Source of the DNA: Algoriphagus resistens
GTDB taxonomy: Bacteria > Bacteroidota > Bacteroidia > Cytophagales > Cyclobacteriaceae
Assembly: GCF_001442615.1 (NCBI RefSeq)
Contig: NZ_LMXN01000006.1
Coordinates: 62,001 to 126,000 of the forward strand
Reading direction: 5' to 3'
DNA: 64,000 bases
In this document: positions 18,038-27,798 of the stretch, in pieces
How the letters are laid out: each line of letters begins with the position of its first letter
How positions within the stretch are numbered: position 1 is the first letter of the stretch
Translations under genes and position numbers: made by a program
Notes under the pieces: generated by a model
Databases searched by the model: none
The model's input: only the letters and a program-made list of their open reading frames with translations
Told to the model about the DNA's origin: nothing

Positions 18038-18464
18038 AATACTGTTCTCTCCCTTGCTTAACTAGAATAAGCGAAGTAAGATAAATCAGGGTAATTTTGT
18101 CACAATAAGATCAAAAACTTACTTGTTGTAATTTAATCATCCCCCCATTATCGTACTTTCATGGGCCTTCCATTTGGCTTTTAAAATCCATCTTTGCCAA
18201 TCGCCAAATTTTTAGGCTTTGCTGAAAAACACAGTATTTAATATCATGTATTAGAAGAGATAAAATAACATATAATACTAGCAATCAACAATTTAAATAT
18301 TCACAAATAGTATCTTTTCAAAAAGAATAAATAGTCTTCTAGCGGCCCTTCCTACGTATCAGTCTTTGGTTTAGATAGTAACTGCTAAAAAATAGCTGTT
18401 AATTTTTCGGTTGCGGGCCGGAGCCCTATAGCACAACTTTGTATCGTAAATAAAATGAAATGCA
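18038..18464. other. divergent intergenic region
   Basis: No gene. The 427-bp AT-rich gap lies between the minus-strand response regulator and the plus-strand ada gene, so it must hold both promoters. I found no clear Ada-box, inverted repeat or TAnnTTTG element that I would name. Confidence 0.4.
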
Positions 18465-19526
18465 ATGACAGGACTTACACAAGAGATCATGTACGCAGCG
18501 ATTTTAGAGAAAGACACTTCTTTTGAGGGAGTATTTTTTACTGCTGTAAAAACGACCGGAATTTTCTGCAGGCCATCCTGCACCGCACGCAAACCAAAAC
18601 TTGAAAATGTGGAATTTCTATATACTTCAAAAGATTGTCTTTTAAAGGGTTACAGGCCATGCAAGGTATGTCGTCCCCTGGAAAACCTGCATGAGACCCC
18701 GCTCCCGATCAAACAGTTGTTGGAGGAATTGCATGCGGACCCTACCCGCAGGTTTAAAGACTGGGACCTGAAGCAAAAGGGCATAGAGCCACACTCCCTG
18801 CGCAGGTGGTTTTTAAAGAACCACGGTATTACTTTTCAGGCTTACCAGCGGATGTTTAGAATCAATTCGGCTTTCAAAAAAATACAGGTCGGAAATACAG
18901 TTACCCACACCGCCTTGGATACAGGCTACGAATCATTAAGTGGCTTTGGACATTCCTTCAAAAACATATTTGGTGTATCTCCAAAAAACAGCAAAGCACA
19001 ACGGATTATAGACCTTAAGAGGATTGAAACTCCACTGGGGACGATGTATGCCTGCGCAGTTGCAGAAGGTGTTTGCCTGTTGGAATTTACAGATAGAAAA
19101 ATGCTTGAAACTGAATTAAAGTCATTGTGTAAACTATTGAATGCAGTTATTGTACAGGGGGAAAATGAACATTTTAAAGTGCTGGAACACGAGCTTTCTG
19201 AATACTTTGCAGGCAAACGCAAGTCTTTTAACACCCCGTTATTCACACCAGGATCCGAATTTCGGAACAGAGTCTGGCAGGCATTACAACAAATCCCTTT
19301 CGGAACAACCAGATCATACCTGGAACAGGCAAAAGCCATTGGCAAGCCGGAAGCTGTACGGGCCGTTGCCAATGCAAATGGGATGAACAGGATTTCTATC
19401 CTTATTCCCTGCCACAGAGTGGTGGGCACAGATGGCAGTTTAACCGGCTATGGAGGAGGAATATGGAGGAAACAATGGTTGCTAAACATGGAAAAAGGCG
19501 CTGCTGATAGTACCTCAGAAATGTGA
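18465..19526 (+). CDS. ada: Ada: methylphosphotriester and O6-methylguanine DNA methyltransferase/regulator
   Basis: A 353-residue bifunctional Ada protein. The N-terminal zinc domain has the four cysteines at about 35, 39, 66 and 69 (GIFCRPSC and RPCKVCR); the first is the expected methylphosphotriester acceptor. An AraC-type DNA-binding segment follows (about 75-175). The C-terminal methyltransferase domain has the acceptor cysteine at about residue 316 in the PCHRV motif. It removes methyl groups from alkylated DNA and, once methylated, activates alkylation-response genes, usually including itself. It is transcribed alone. Confidence 0.95.
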   Translation: MTGLTQEIMYAAILEKDTSFEGVFFTAVKTTGIFCRPSCTARKPKLENVEFLYTSKDCLLKGYRPCKVCRPLENLHETPLPIKQLLEELHADPTRRFKDWDLKQKGIEPHSLRRWFLKNHGITFQAYQRMFRINSAFKKIQVGNTVTHTALDTGYESLSGFGHSFKNIFGVSPKNSKAQRIIDLKRIETPLGTMYACAVAEGVCLLEFTDRKMLETELKSLCKLLNAVIVQGENEHFKVLEHELSEYFAGKRKSFNTPLFTPGSEFRNRVWQALQQIPFGTTRSYLEQAKAIGKPEAVRAVANANGMNRISILIPCHRVVGTDGSLTGYGGGIWRKQWLLNMEKGAADSTSEM

Positions 19527-19728
19527 TAAGGCATCTATACCCTTCCCAAAAATGTCATTCGTTTTACCTATTGTTAAGCTTCCTCAGATTTAGCATGTGG
19601 CCCTGACTTGATTCACACACGAAGATGACAAGTGGCTGTACGCTCACTGATCCCCAGGTTTGCTATTGCGCACTACACTTCAATTTGTAGAATGTGAGGC
19701 ACTTGCCTCGAAAATCATAGCTCAACGA

Positions 19729-20598
19729 TCAGAATTGATGGAAACCTGCAGTAACAAACGTTAATACTTCCGGAAGTGCACTACGCCAATAGGACCAAGA
19801 GTGAACACCATCGCGGATCCGAAATTCGTGCTCTATTTCTTTCTTTCGCATCGCAATATGTAAAAGGCTGTTGCCTTCGTAAAGAAAATCACCGTCCCCA
19901 CAGTCAATGTACCAGCGGACACTGTTTTTCTGATCTTCTGGAATGTTCTTCACTAACTCCAATGCACTGTGATGCTGATAATATGCTTCTAAATCCTTTT
20001 CGGATACTCCTGCATACTGTTTTTCCCATCGTTCCAATGCCTCATCCAATGAAATCGGACCAACGTAAGCGCTCAATGGGCAGGCTGCAGAAAATAAATC
20101 CGGACGCTGAAGGGCATACATCAGCGTTCCTCCCCCTCCCATTGAAAGACCCGCAATGGCTCTATACCTTTTTTCTGTCCTGATTCTGTAGGTTTTTTCG
20201 ATGTAAGGCATAAACTCGTCAAAGAAGAAATCCTCATAATTCCAGTCATTTTTAGGACTGTTAAAGTATCCTCTTTGACCGGTATTCGCATCGGGCATCA
20301 CGATAATCATCGCCGTGGATAGTCCCTCCTGGATTGCCTTATCTGCAATATGCTTTACTTCACCGAATTGCACCCAGCCGGTCTGATCATCCCCGGCACC
20401 ATGCAGCAAGTATAGGACCGGATAGGAACGACCGGATGATTCATAGTCCTCTGGTAGATAAATTGAATATTTCCGGTCCATATCTAAAATAGTGCTCTTC
20501 ACAGCTAGGTTATCTATCACCTTTCCCCCACTCTGTGCGAATAAAGCATGGGAGGAAATCACTAAAAAGGTAAAAATCAAAAAGATTGCTTGTTTCAT
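19729..20598 (-). CDS. secreted esterase of the esterase D/feruloyl-esterase type
   Basis: A 289-residue alpha/beta-hydrolase with a signal peptide (about 1-21). The oxyanion HGAGDD, the nucleophile elbow GLSMGGGG with serine near residue 152, and a late histidine in DGVHSWSYW are visible. Such enzymes release acyl or feruloyl groups from plant or algal polysaccharides, or act on short-chain esters. It stands alone between ada and the decayed island, but a link to the nearby PUL is plausible. Confidence 0.85.
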   Translation of the reverse strand: MKQAIFLIFTFLVISSHALFAQSGGKVIDNLAVKSTILDMDRKYSIYLPEDYESSGRSYPVLYLLHGAGDDQTGWVQFGEVKHIADKAIQEGLSTAMIIVMPDANTGQRGYFNSPKNDWNYEDFFFDEFMPYIEKTYRIRTEKRYRAIAGLSMGGGGTLMYALQRPDLFSAACPLSAYVGPISLDEALERWEKQYAGVSEKDLEAYYQHHSALELVKNIPEDQKNSVRWYIDCGDGDFLYEGNSLLHIAMRKKEIEHEFRIRDGVHSWSYWRSALPEVLTFVTAGFHQF

Positions 20599-20875
20599 AT
20601 TTGCTTGATTTTAATTCTATATCGCTTAAAAGGAGGTACTAACCCCAGGGGTTAGGAGATAATAAATATGAAGTTTTTATTGGTAATAAAACAGTGTGGA
20701 GTGTGGATAATTCTGTAGACCGACTTAAAAGCACCACACTTCCATCATATTTGCCTACATTTTCCAAAAGAATACACCCTGTCGATTAGGTGTTTTTTCT
20801 TTAACTTGGTTAAAATCAAAATATGGGCGGTATAGTAAAAACTAAATAGTAAGTGGTAAAGTTTGAACTAAATTG

Positions 20876-21049
20876 ATGCCAGCGATTACAAGTCTAAAAC
20901 GCAAATGGAACTATAAAGCTGTGCTGGATTATTCGATAAAGGAAACCAAATAAAAGGAAATCTCCTGCAAAATTATAAAGGACGACATTCCCGATAGGCA
21001 GATTGCCAAATTCACTAAGTTGTCCATAGTGGAGATCGAGAAAATTTGA
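20876..21049 (+). pseudogene. C-terminal remnant of a Rpn/PD-(D/E)XK-type transposase-like nuclease
   Basis: One frame of 58 codons is interrupted by an internal TAA. After it comes a segment reading KIIKDDIPDRQIAKFTKLSI and ending VEIEKI. This is the typical C-terminal tail of the Rpn/transposase-like nuclease family (…IAKFTGLSIEEIEKL). The catalytic N-terminal part is absent. It marks the left side of the decayed island. Confidence 0.45.
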
Positions 21050-21082
21050 TGAAATTCTTACAAACAGTTACCCAACGTAACC

Positions 21083-21550
21083 ATGATGTTTGAACAGGAT
21101 TTTATCGAGTTTGTGGAGTTTCTTAACAAGCACCAAGTCAAATATATGGTGGTCGGGGCGTATGCCCTTTCGTTTCACGGAAGACCAAGGCATACAGGCG
21201 ACCTCGATATATGGATAAAGCCCGATGCCGAAAACGCCCGTAAGATGGTCAAGGCGATAACGGACTTCGGATTTGACCAGCTTGGCTTACCAGGATTATT
21301 TCCTATGAGAAAACTGTGTTACACAATTGGGCTATCCTTTGTTGCTCATAAAGACCCTTAACGTCATATCAGGAGTTGACTTCGATAAGGCATACAAAGC
21401 CCGTATGGAAACCGAAATTGACGGCCGGCAAATATCATTCCTCAGTGCCAATGATTTCATAAAGAACCAACAGGCATCCGGACGTGCACAAGACCTTGGC
21501 GATAGCGAATCCTTATGGACATAGCCAAATTGAAATTTCAAGAATCATAA
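21083..21550 (+). pseudogene. frameshifted nucleotidyltransferase (AbiEii/DUF6036-like)
   Basis: The ATG at 21083 opens a nucleotidyltransferase domain with the expected pattern (VVGAYALSFHGRPRHTGDLD, including the GDLD acidic pair). The frame goes wrong near 21305. The family continues in another frame as VTQLGYPLLLIKTL then SGVDFDKAY and DFIKNQQASGRAQDL, and shifts again near 21513 to end as MDIAKLKFQES. So at least two frameshifts disrupt it. Intact relatives are often antitoxin-like or type IV toxin-antitoxin partners. Confidence 0.7.
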
Positions 21551-21774
21551 CATCGAAATCCATTTCAGACCATAGATCTGCACCAGTTACTCCACCCTGT
21601 TATCTACGAATAATGTTCAAAGTTGACAATATTGATGAATTAGTACCAGAATTATCAAGCAAGGTACAGACTTGTTGGTGAAGTGGTTAGTATGAAGACA
21701 TATAACGTCTTTGCTACCTTCTTGGAACAGAATGACTGCTAATTGGACTTGCTGAACAACTAAACGAAAAGTGA
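21523..21774 (+). pseudogene. glyoxalase/VOC-family remnant with several lesions
   Basis: The sequence reads IEISRIITSKSISDHRSAPV then YLRIMFKVDNIDEL in one frame, continues in another as LVGEVVS, and ends in a third as RLCYLLGTE, stop, LLIGLAEQLNEK. This matches the C-terminal half of VOC-superfamily proteins (…LVGEVVQYED.YRLCY..GPEG.L.GLAEQL). At least two frameshifts and two nonsense codons are present, so it cannot be functional. Confidence 0.6.
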
Positions 21775-22005
21775 ACAAACAACGAACCTCCAGTAGTGCC
21801 TTCACCTCCTTAACTTAGCAAGAGCCTACTCGGACAAACCTCGGAAACGGCTAAGTGGTTTGTATTTGCTAACTTTAGTGCCAAAACACCGTTACTTCTC
21901 ACACACAAAAAAACGTTAGGGTAAAGGTAAGACGGAGTAGTAACGAGCTAGAGTTCGGCACATTGATTTTACCAAAGATTGAGTAGAAAGTGGTATTTTT
22001 GGATT

Positions 22006-22296
22006 ATGAGTACGTTACAAGAAATAAAAAATGCATTGAGTGTTCATAAAAACAGATTATTTAATGACTATCCATTAAAATCAATGGCGATTTTTGGCTC
22101 TTATTCCCGGAGAGAACAAAATGATTCTAGTGATTTAGATATTCTCGTAGATTTTTCTGATAGGATTGGTGTCAGGTTTATTGATTTAGCGGAAGAGTTG
22201 GAGAATATTGTTGGATTCAAGGTAGATTTAGTTTCGAGAAAAGGAATTAAAGAAAAATATTTAAAATACATTGATTCTGATTTAATATATGTCTAA
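22006..22296 (+). CDS. MntA-type nucleotidyltransferase antitoxin (MNT domain)
   Basis: A 96-residue minimal nucleotidyltransferase with an intact catalytic GS-x10-DxD motif (GSYSRREQNDSSDLDILVDF). This is the MNT antitoxin of HEPN/MNT pairs, known to AMP-modify a tyrosine of its HepT partner. I chose the ATG at 22006 because the MNT fold starts there (MSTLQEIKNAL); the frame from 21979 adds nine odd residues. Its stop overlaps the start of the HepT frame by 8 bp, the usual arrangement. The gene looks intact while its toxin is broken. Confidence 0.85.
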   Translation: MSTLQEIKNALSVHKNRLFNDYPLKSMAIFGSYSRREQNDSSDLDILVDFSDRIGVRFIDLAEELENIVGFKVDLVSRKGIKEKYLKYIDSDLIYV

Positions 22297-22637
22297 GCGC
22301 GATACAACATTGTAGTTAGATGATATGTTGCAATCTGCGCATAGGATCAAGAAATATAAGAGCACTTGATTATAATCAGTTTGTATCGAATGATAAAACA
22401 ATTGATGCAGTTGTTCGAAACTTTGAGATAATTGGAGAAGCAGCACATCGTATCGATTCTCATTTCAGAGATAGTAACCCAGAGATTGAATGGAAACGAA
22501 TACGAGGATTTCGTAATCGGATAGTTCATGATTATTTTGGGATTGATCATGATATAGTTTGGAGTAATGTGGAATCATATTTAGATGAACTAATTGATTG
22601 GCTTGATACGATAATCGACAAGAATAAAGCCACATAG
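22289..22637 (+). pseudogene. HepT-type HEPN toxin, broken at its N-terminus
   Basis: The natural start at 22289 (MSKRDTTL) runs into TAG at 22313-22315, where relatives have leucine. After it the same frame reads LDDMLQSAHRIKKY and then the frame shifts near 22360. The rest, ALDYNQFVSNDKTIDAVVRN…, is intact and includes the HEPN nuclease/AMP-acceptor motif RNRIVHDY (RX4HXY). Two lesions therefore separate the N-terminal helix from the active part. A shorter product from the ATG at 22320 is possible but would carry a foreign N-terminus. Confidence 0.8.
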
Positions 22638-22878
22638 CCCCTTCTTTAGGCAACAAGCGGTAAGGCAGAGTTAGCAAGACTTTTAAAAGCAATGTTGGAG
22701 AAGTAACACCATTCCTCCTTGAGGAAAGGCATAACAGCTTTGATCCGATCATGGAGATGCACCAGCGTATTCTATTAGAATACCTGAGTACCAGCTCAGA
22801 AATCATTGTACCAATCCCTTTGGAACAAATTTTCTTATTAGTGTAAAAATCTTTCATAAAACGTTCCAAATATCCACC

Positions 22879-23751
22879 TTGGTGAGTAAGCACCCTGAGT
22901 GGATAATGCTTGATGCTATTAAGACTACGATTATTAGAAATAACCGGTTTCATTGTGAACATGGCTGGGATATAGATCTGGATGACGGGTCAAGTAACTA
23001 CGAAATCTATAACAATCTTTGTTTAAACGGAGGAATAAAACTTAGGGAGGGATTTTATCGAAAAGTCTACAACAATATTGTGCTTAACAATGGATTCCAC
23101 CCCCATGTGTGGTTTAAGAATAGCCATGATGTATTTACCAGAAATATCATTATGGCCCACCATATGCAGATTGGAGTAAATCATTGGGGAGATAAAGTAG
23201 ACGGCAATTTTTTTACCTCAGAAAGGGATTTGCTAGTAAGTAAAGAGTACGGCGTTGAACAGAACGGGGAATTTGGGGATCCTGGATTCATAAATCCTGA
23301 AAAAGGAAATTTCGGGGTAGCTGAAAATTCACCTACAAAATCAGCAATAGGTTTTGAAGATTTCGACATGGACAAATTCGGGGTCACTTCAGCCAGATTG
23401 AAAGGTATGATTGAAAAACCTTCCGTTCCGGCACTACTGATAGAGAGAAAAGAGGAGACGGCTAAGATTTATGAATGGCATGGGTTCAAAGTGAAAAACA
23501 TAGAAACACCGGGAGAACAATCAGCCGCCGGGCTAAATGAGATCACAGGTGTTTTGATTTCGGAAGTGCCTGAATTATCTCCTGTTCCACTGCAGAAAGG
23601 GGATGTGATTTTAAGCTGTTGGGATAAGCAGATAAAGGATGTATTGGATCTACAAAAAACAGAAAAAGGCAATGCTTGGAAAGGGCGCCTGGATCTGAAA
23701 GTTTGGAGGAATCAGAAACTGATCGGTATCACCGTTGATACGAATTGGTAG
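22879..23751 (+). pseudogene. 5'-truncated right-handed beta-helix protein with PDZ-like end
   Basis: About 290 residues without a convincing start (first possible codons are TTG at 22879 or GTG). The first 130 residues have the repeating beta-helix pattern (TIIRNNRFHCEHGWDIDLDD… then NNLCLNGGIKL…). The end (about 190-290) looks like a PDZ-like domain (SAAGLNEITGVLISEVPELS…LQKGDVILS). Full-length relatives are secreted polysaccharide-active proteins of 600-700 residues, so the signal peptide and most of the helix are lost. It faces the tail of the PUL and may be a former PUL member. Confidence 0.65.
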
Positions 23752-23828
23752 CGCAACCTCAACAGAAGATCTACCATCGGAGGAATTTATAAAGACATCT
23801 GATTTCAGTACCAACCCTGCATTAAAAT

Positions 23829-25301
23829 TCACTTCAGCTGCTTTTTCAGATACCCATACTGTCTTAAGAAATTCTCAGAATCCTGAATCATCTCAACGTA
23901 AAAGGGGGAATATCCCTTTCGGTAATAAAAAATAGGGTGCCCTGCACCTGGGTAAAGCTTTAATTCACATTGTACGCCTTTGCTTACAAGCAATGATCTA
24001 TACTTTTCCGCAGTGGCCACAGGCAATAAAGGATCTTCAGTACCCACCAAAATTAGAGTCGGGGGTGTATTTACGGTCACATTATGTAAGGGAGAAATAG
24101 CCTTATAACCGGCTTTCATCTTATCAGATCCATAGCCATTGGGACCATTGTCAATCACCGGGTAGAAAAGTAAATTCAGGTTTGCCCTGGCACTGATTGA
24201 CAGCTCATCATCAGGATCATCGAAACCTGAAAGGGTTCCTGTGGCCGCCGCCAGATGTCCACCTGCAGAGGCTCCGGCTACCGCTATTCTGTCGGGGTCT
24301 ATGTTATATTTTTCAGCATTCTTCCTTATCCACCTGATAGCTGATTTGGCATCACCCACACTTTCAAACGCTGAGGTACCGTTATCGAATTCCGTACTGT
24401 AATCTGCAGAGATTGCCACCATTCCCTTTGATGCAAAATAGCTTGCTTCCCTATAAAACTGAAGCGGACTTCCTACTTTCCATCCACCGCCAAAGAAGAA
24501 CAGTATGCAGCTGCGTTTCGCTTCGCCATCTTGCCCATCAGGTTTAAAAATGTGGAGTTTTAACTCCTCGGTGGGCGTGTTTTTATAGGTGACCAACTCA
24601 GGGTTGAATCTCAGCGATGGCTTATCCATTACCTTGGTCAGCTTATCAAACCAAACGGTTGCCATCTTCAGGGCGCCACCCTCATTTGGGTGCACTTTAT
24701 CATCAATGGTATCCTCCTTCCACTCAAACGCGTTAGCCTGATCCACCAGATAAACTCCCCCGAACGTTTGCCGGGTTTCAGCCACAAACTGTTCAATTTC
24801 TTCGTTTAGCACAGGGATATAAGAATACTTTGGAAGCTTTCCGCTTTCAATCACTTTGGCAATTAAAATAATGGCCTCTGGGTTGATACTTTTGATTTTT
24901 GCAACGATTGCTTGATGTGCCGCAATTATCCCTGTCACAGGATTCTCCTGTGAAAAATGATTATGCCCAGTATGAAGCAAAACAATGTCTGCAGGAAATT
25001 GTCTATAAATACGATCAGTTTGAGATGCTAAAAACTCCGCATTTCTTCCGCTGTATCCGGCATGGGCAATTCCCCCAATAGTTGTCTGAGATTGATTTGG
25101 GCCAATAAACTCCACCTGATATCCTGCCAAATACAATTTCTCCCATAGCGGATATAAGTAGGAACTGAAATTATTTCCGCCTTCAGTAATGGAATCACCC
25201 AAGCCCAAAAGGGTATAATTTCTTTCCTGTACCTCTGAGACTTGTTGTGCCATACCCAAATGAAAAACCAAAGAACAAATCACCACAAAAGGAAAAATCA
25301 T
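23829..25301 (-). CDS. secreted two-domain esterase: SGNH hydrolase fused to an alpha/beta-hydrolase
   Basis: A protein of about 490 residues. I chose the ATG at 25301 because it has a strong AAGGAG ribosome site and directly opens a signal peptide (MIFPFVVICSLVFHLGMAQQ); a start at 25376 would add 25 charged residues in front of it. The first half is an SGNH esterase (GLGDSITEGG, HTGHNHF, DDKVHPNEGG). The second half is an acetylxylan-esterase-like alpha/beta-hydrolase (FFGGGW oxyanion, GASAGG nucleophile, GTEDPLLP, GAGHP). Both catalytic sets look complete, so it may remove two kinds of acyl groups from one glycan. It is the last gene of the PUL. Confidence 0.88.
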   Translation of the reverse strand: MIFPFVVICSLVFHLGMAQQVSEVQERNYTLLGLGDSITEGGNNFSSYLYPLWEKLYLAGYQVEFIGPNQSQTTIGGIAHAGYSGRNAEFLASQTDRIYRQFPADIVLLHTGHNHFSQENPVTGIIAAHQAIVAKIKSINPEAIILIAKVIESGKLPKYSYIPVLNEEIEQFVAETRQTFGGVYLVDQANAFEWKEDTIDDKVHPNEGGALKMATVWFDKLTKVMDKPSLRFNPELVTYKNTPTEELKLHIFKPDGQDGEAKRSCILFFFGGGWKVGSPLQFYREASYFASKGMVAISADYSTEFDNGTSAFESVGDAKSAIRWIRKNAEKYNIDPDRIAVAGASAGGHLAAATGTLSGFDDPDDELSISARANLNLLFYPVIDNGPNGYGSDKMKAGYKAISPLHNVTVNTPPTLILVGTEDPLLPVATAEKYRSLLVSKGVQCELKLYPGAGHPIFYYRKGYSPFYVEMIQDSENFLRQYGYLKKQLK

Positions 25302-25393
25302 ACCTCTCCTTTTTATACGCTGCGGCAGCCACCCTTCCGTCAGATGATAAAATTGATCCAGGGGACTATTTTTCATTTCTCCTGCTGTTTAAC

Positions 25394-27697
25394 TTATAAT
25401 TCTACTTTCAAAACATCCGTTTTTGCCATAAACCCATAGCCATAGCGCACAGTAAATTCCCCGCCCTGCCGAATCTCCATCTTCTCATTCTGTGAGCTAA
25501 TCCAGCCGTTTTCTATTTTCACCTTACCTAAGTAAATCTCAGAATGTGGAGCTTGCTCAATAAGGGTAACAATAATATCCTGACCGGCTTGGTTGCTTAA
25601 AACCACTTGTACCGGCTCATTCCTATCAGCATCAAAATTTAATGGGGCTTTAAGCCTGATTATCAACTCGCCCTCTTCACTATCCAGTGTGATGCGGCTA
25701 TAATGGTTGGCCAAATAAGCCATGCTGGTATTGAAAGCTGTATTAAATTGCACCCATCCTTCTGTCCAGCCCAGGTTCCCTACCTGCGGATGATTGGGAT
25801 AATGGAAAGATTTTGGTGATCCATCAAAGACAAATTTCACCTTATCCAATAAGCCAATCCCGCCGGTATGATAGCTGTACCACCCCAGGTCAACCCCCTC
25901 TATTTCGCTTGGACCTCTGAAGGAAAAATGTCTGCCTGTCGGGTTTCTCCCAAAGGAATTGTCAAGATGGGACCATACCAAAATCTCCAGGGAATCCTTC
26001 AGCTTTTCATCATCCAAAACCTCCATAGCCGCTAAAGCAGCAGCTGGAAACCCCAGCACATTCCCTGTTTCATTCCAACTTGGGGGAGTCCATTCCTCTT
26101 GGCTGTACTTTCTGAAATCCCAGTAATTATCAGCCCGTGAAAGTGCCACATTTGCCCACGCCTCCACTTTTTCTTTTAATCCTTCAGGAGCTTTATCGGG
26201 ATATTTTGCGTAAAAATAAGCAAATGCCCTCAGGGTAATATGCTCGGACATTCTCTGCCCTTTGGTAGTCATAGGATCATTCCAATCCAGATTCCTGATC
26301 ATCCAGTCCAACTGTAGGAAAGCGGCATCAAAGTATTTCCGGGCATCGCTTTCACCGTTTTGCATAGCCACCTCATACATCATCAGATTGGGAATTACCG
26401 AATGTCCCGGCGGCAGCTCTCCTTTTGTAGTACCCAGCTTGGTTTTCAACTCCAACAGATTATGGCTTGGACTCAGGTCATATTTGGTGGTGGAATATTC
26501 TGAAACCGTTTCTTTCTCCCAATTGTCCTTAAGGTATTCATACACCACATCAAAATTTTGCTTTGGCAGCCACCGCTTCAAATAGGGCCATGCGTAAAGA
26601 AAATAAGCGAGCTCAGCCTTCTGCATTTCATGGTCCAACTTCTGTGAGATCTTCACATCTGCATCCCAATGGATCAGTTGCACCAGATCAGGTGTGTTTT
26701 CCGCGTACGGCTCAAGTACCCCCCATTTCCCCTTGTAGGCTTGGGGAAAGGAATCATTGGGCATGTAGTGGATTGTCTGCTCCATTCGTTCGAAAGCGGC
26801 AGGATTGGCCAGAAACAGAGACACCAGGCTCTGCTGCGCCCAGTTAAAAAAATCACCGTCTCTCCACGCCCATGAAAGTGGTCTAATAGCATCGGTGGTC
26901 CCTAAATAATGCCTGGCTCCGATCATAAAATCCACCATGTTCCTATAAGTAACCCGTTCGAGCCAGTTCACTCCGATCCGAAAGGGAAAGGACTCGTGCC
27001 CCTGGATCCTTACCAGATACTCCCGATTGGAATGCGGATTGAATGCAGAGAAATCACCTACATGATTTTGCAGGAACGACTCAAAGACCGTTTCGCCGGA
27101 GGTAAGGTCAACCAGCTCAAAATGTGCTTCGGGAGCTAAAGTCGGAGCGGAAAACCGCTTAGGTCTATTCAGGTTGTAACCGCTTTGATTCACCAAAATT
27201 TTCCTCACATCCAGCGCAGTGCTATCGATGTACTCTTGTCCATAGATTCCTAATTCAGAAATACCCACTGCCTGATTCGCCTCAGCAAAAAAACGGATAC
27301 GATCCGAAAGTACAGGCTTTTCCAGAGCCAAGGAAACCCTGTTTTGCTGATTTTCTTTGACCTCCTTCACATTTTGCCAATTCCCATTGTGCATAATCTG
27401 AAGTTTAAATTCCTTCAAAACAGGTAAGTCTTCAGCAAGATCCACTTCAATTTTTACAATTTCAGTCGCCCCCGGCAAACGCACCATCAACCAGCTGGCT
27501 TCCTGGCCAAGCTTACTCTTCCAAGTACTGGAGGCTGACAATTTCCCGTCAATAGCCCGCGCTGGATTAAATTCTTTCTGGGATGAACTGGCACTTGCGG
27601 AACCAGTCAGTGACAGGTTATTCTGCTGGGCACTGGCACTGAATCCTGCTGATGTCACCAGGACAAAAACCAGAAAAGAAAAGTAGGAAAATTTCAT
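25394..27697 (-). CDS. secreted GH9-like (alpha/alpha)6 glycoside hydrolase with discoidin-type domain
   Basis: A 767-residue exported protein. A signal peptide (1-24) is followed by a discoidin/F5-8C-like domain (about 28-155, with NPARAIDGKLSASSTWKS) and a CelD-N-type Ig domain starting ILVNQSGYNLNRPKRF. The catalytic part (about 250-660) resembles GH9: a RDGDFFNWAQQSL segment in place of the usual DAGDY, FGRNPTGRHFSF, and TEGWVQFNTAFN near residue 645 in the position of the catalytic glutamate. A C-terminal beta domain closes it. The match to GH9 is distant, so the substrate is uncertain. Confidence 0.75.
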   Translation of the reverse strand: MKFSYFSFLVFVLVTSAGFSASAQQNNLSLTGSASASSSQKEFNPARAIDGKLSASSTWKSKLGQEASWLMVRLPGATEIVKIEVDLAEDLPVLKEFKLQIMHNGNWQNVKEVKENQQNRVSLALEKPVLSDRIRFFAEANQAVGISELGIYGQEYIDSTALDVRKILVNQSGYNLNRPKRFSAPTLAPEAHFELVDLTSGETVFESFLQNHVGDFSAFNPHSNREYLVRIQGHESFPFRIGVNWLERVTYRNMVDFMIGARHYLGTTDAIRPLSWAWRDGDFFNWAQQSLVSLFLANPAAFERMEQTIHYMPNDSFPQAYKGKWGVLEPYAENTPDLVQLIHWDADVKISQKLDHEMQKAELAYFLYAWPYLKRWLPKQNFDVVYEYLKDNWEKETVSEYSTTKYDLSPSHNLLELKTKLGTTKGELPPGHSVIPNLMMYEVAMQNGESDARKYFDAAFLQLDWMIRNLDWNDPMTTKGQRMSEHITLRAFAYFYAKYPDKAPEGLKEKVEAWANVALSRADNYWDFRKYSQEEWTPPSWNETGNVLGFPAAALAAMEVLDDEKLKDSLEILVWSHLDNSFGRNPTGRHFSFRGPSEIEGVDLGWYSYHTGGIGLLDKVKFVFDGSPKSFHYPNHPQVGNLGWTEGWVQFNTAFNTSMAYLANHYSRITLDSEEGELIIRLKAPLNFDADRNEPVQVVLSNQAGQDIIVTLIEQAPHSEIYLGKVKIENGWISSQNEKMEIRQGGEFTVRYGYGFMAKTDVLKVEL

Positions 27698-27798
27698 ATG
27701 ATTATAATTTGCTTTTTAAAGGCCATATGGAATCTCGCATGCGTTATGATCATCCCTCTGTATGTTGCTTGCAATATGCTCGATTTCATTTTATCTTA

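Noticed and set aside
22465..22962. 165-codon minus-strand frame across the HepT remnant
   Set aside because: It runs opposite to the clear HEPN motif, crosses two unrelated remnants and has no domain.
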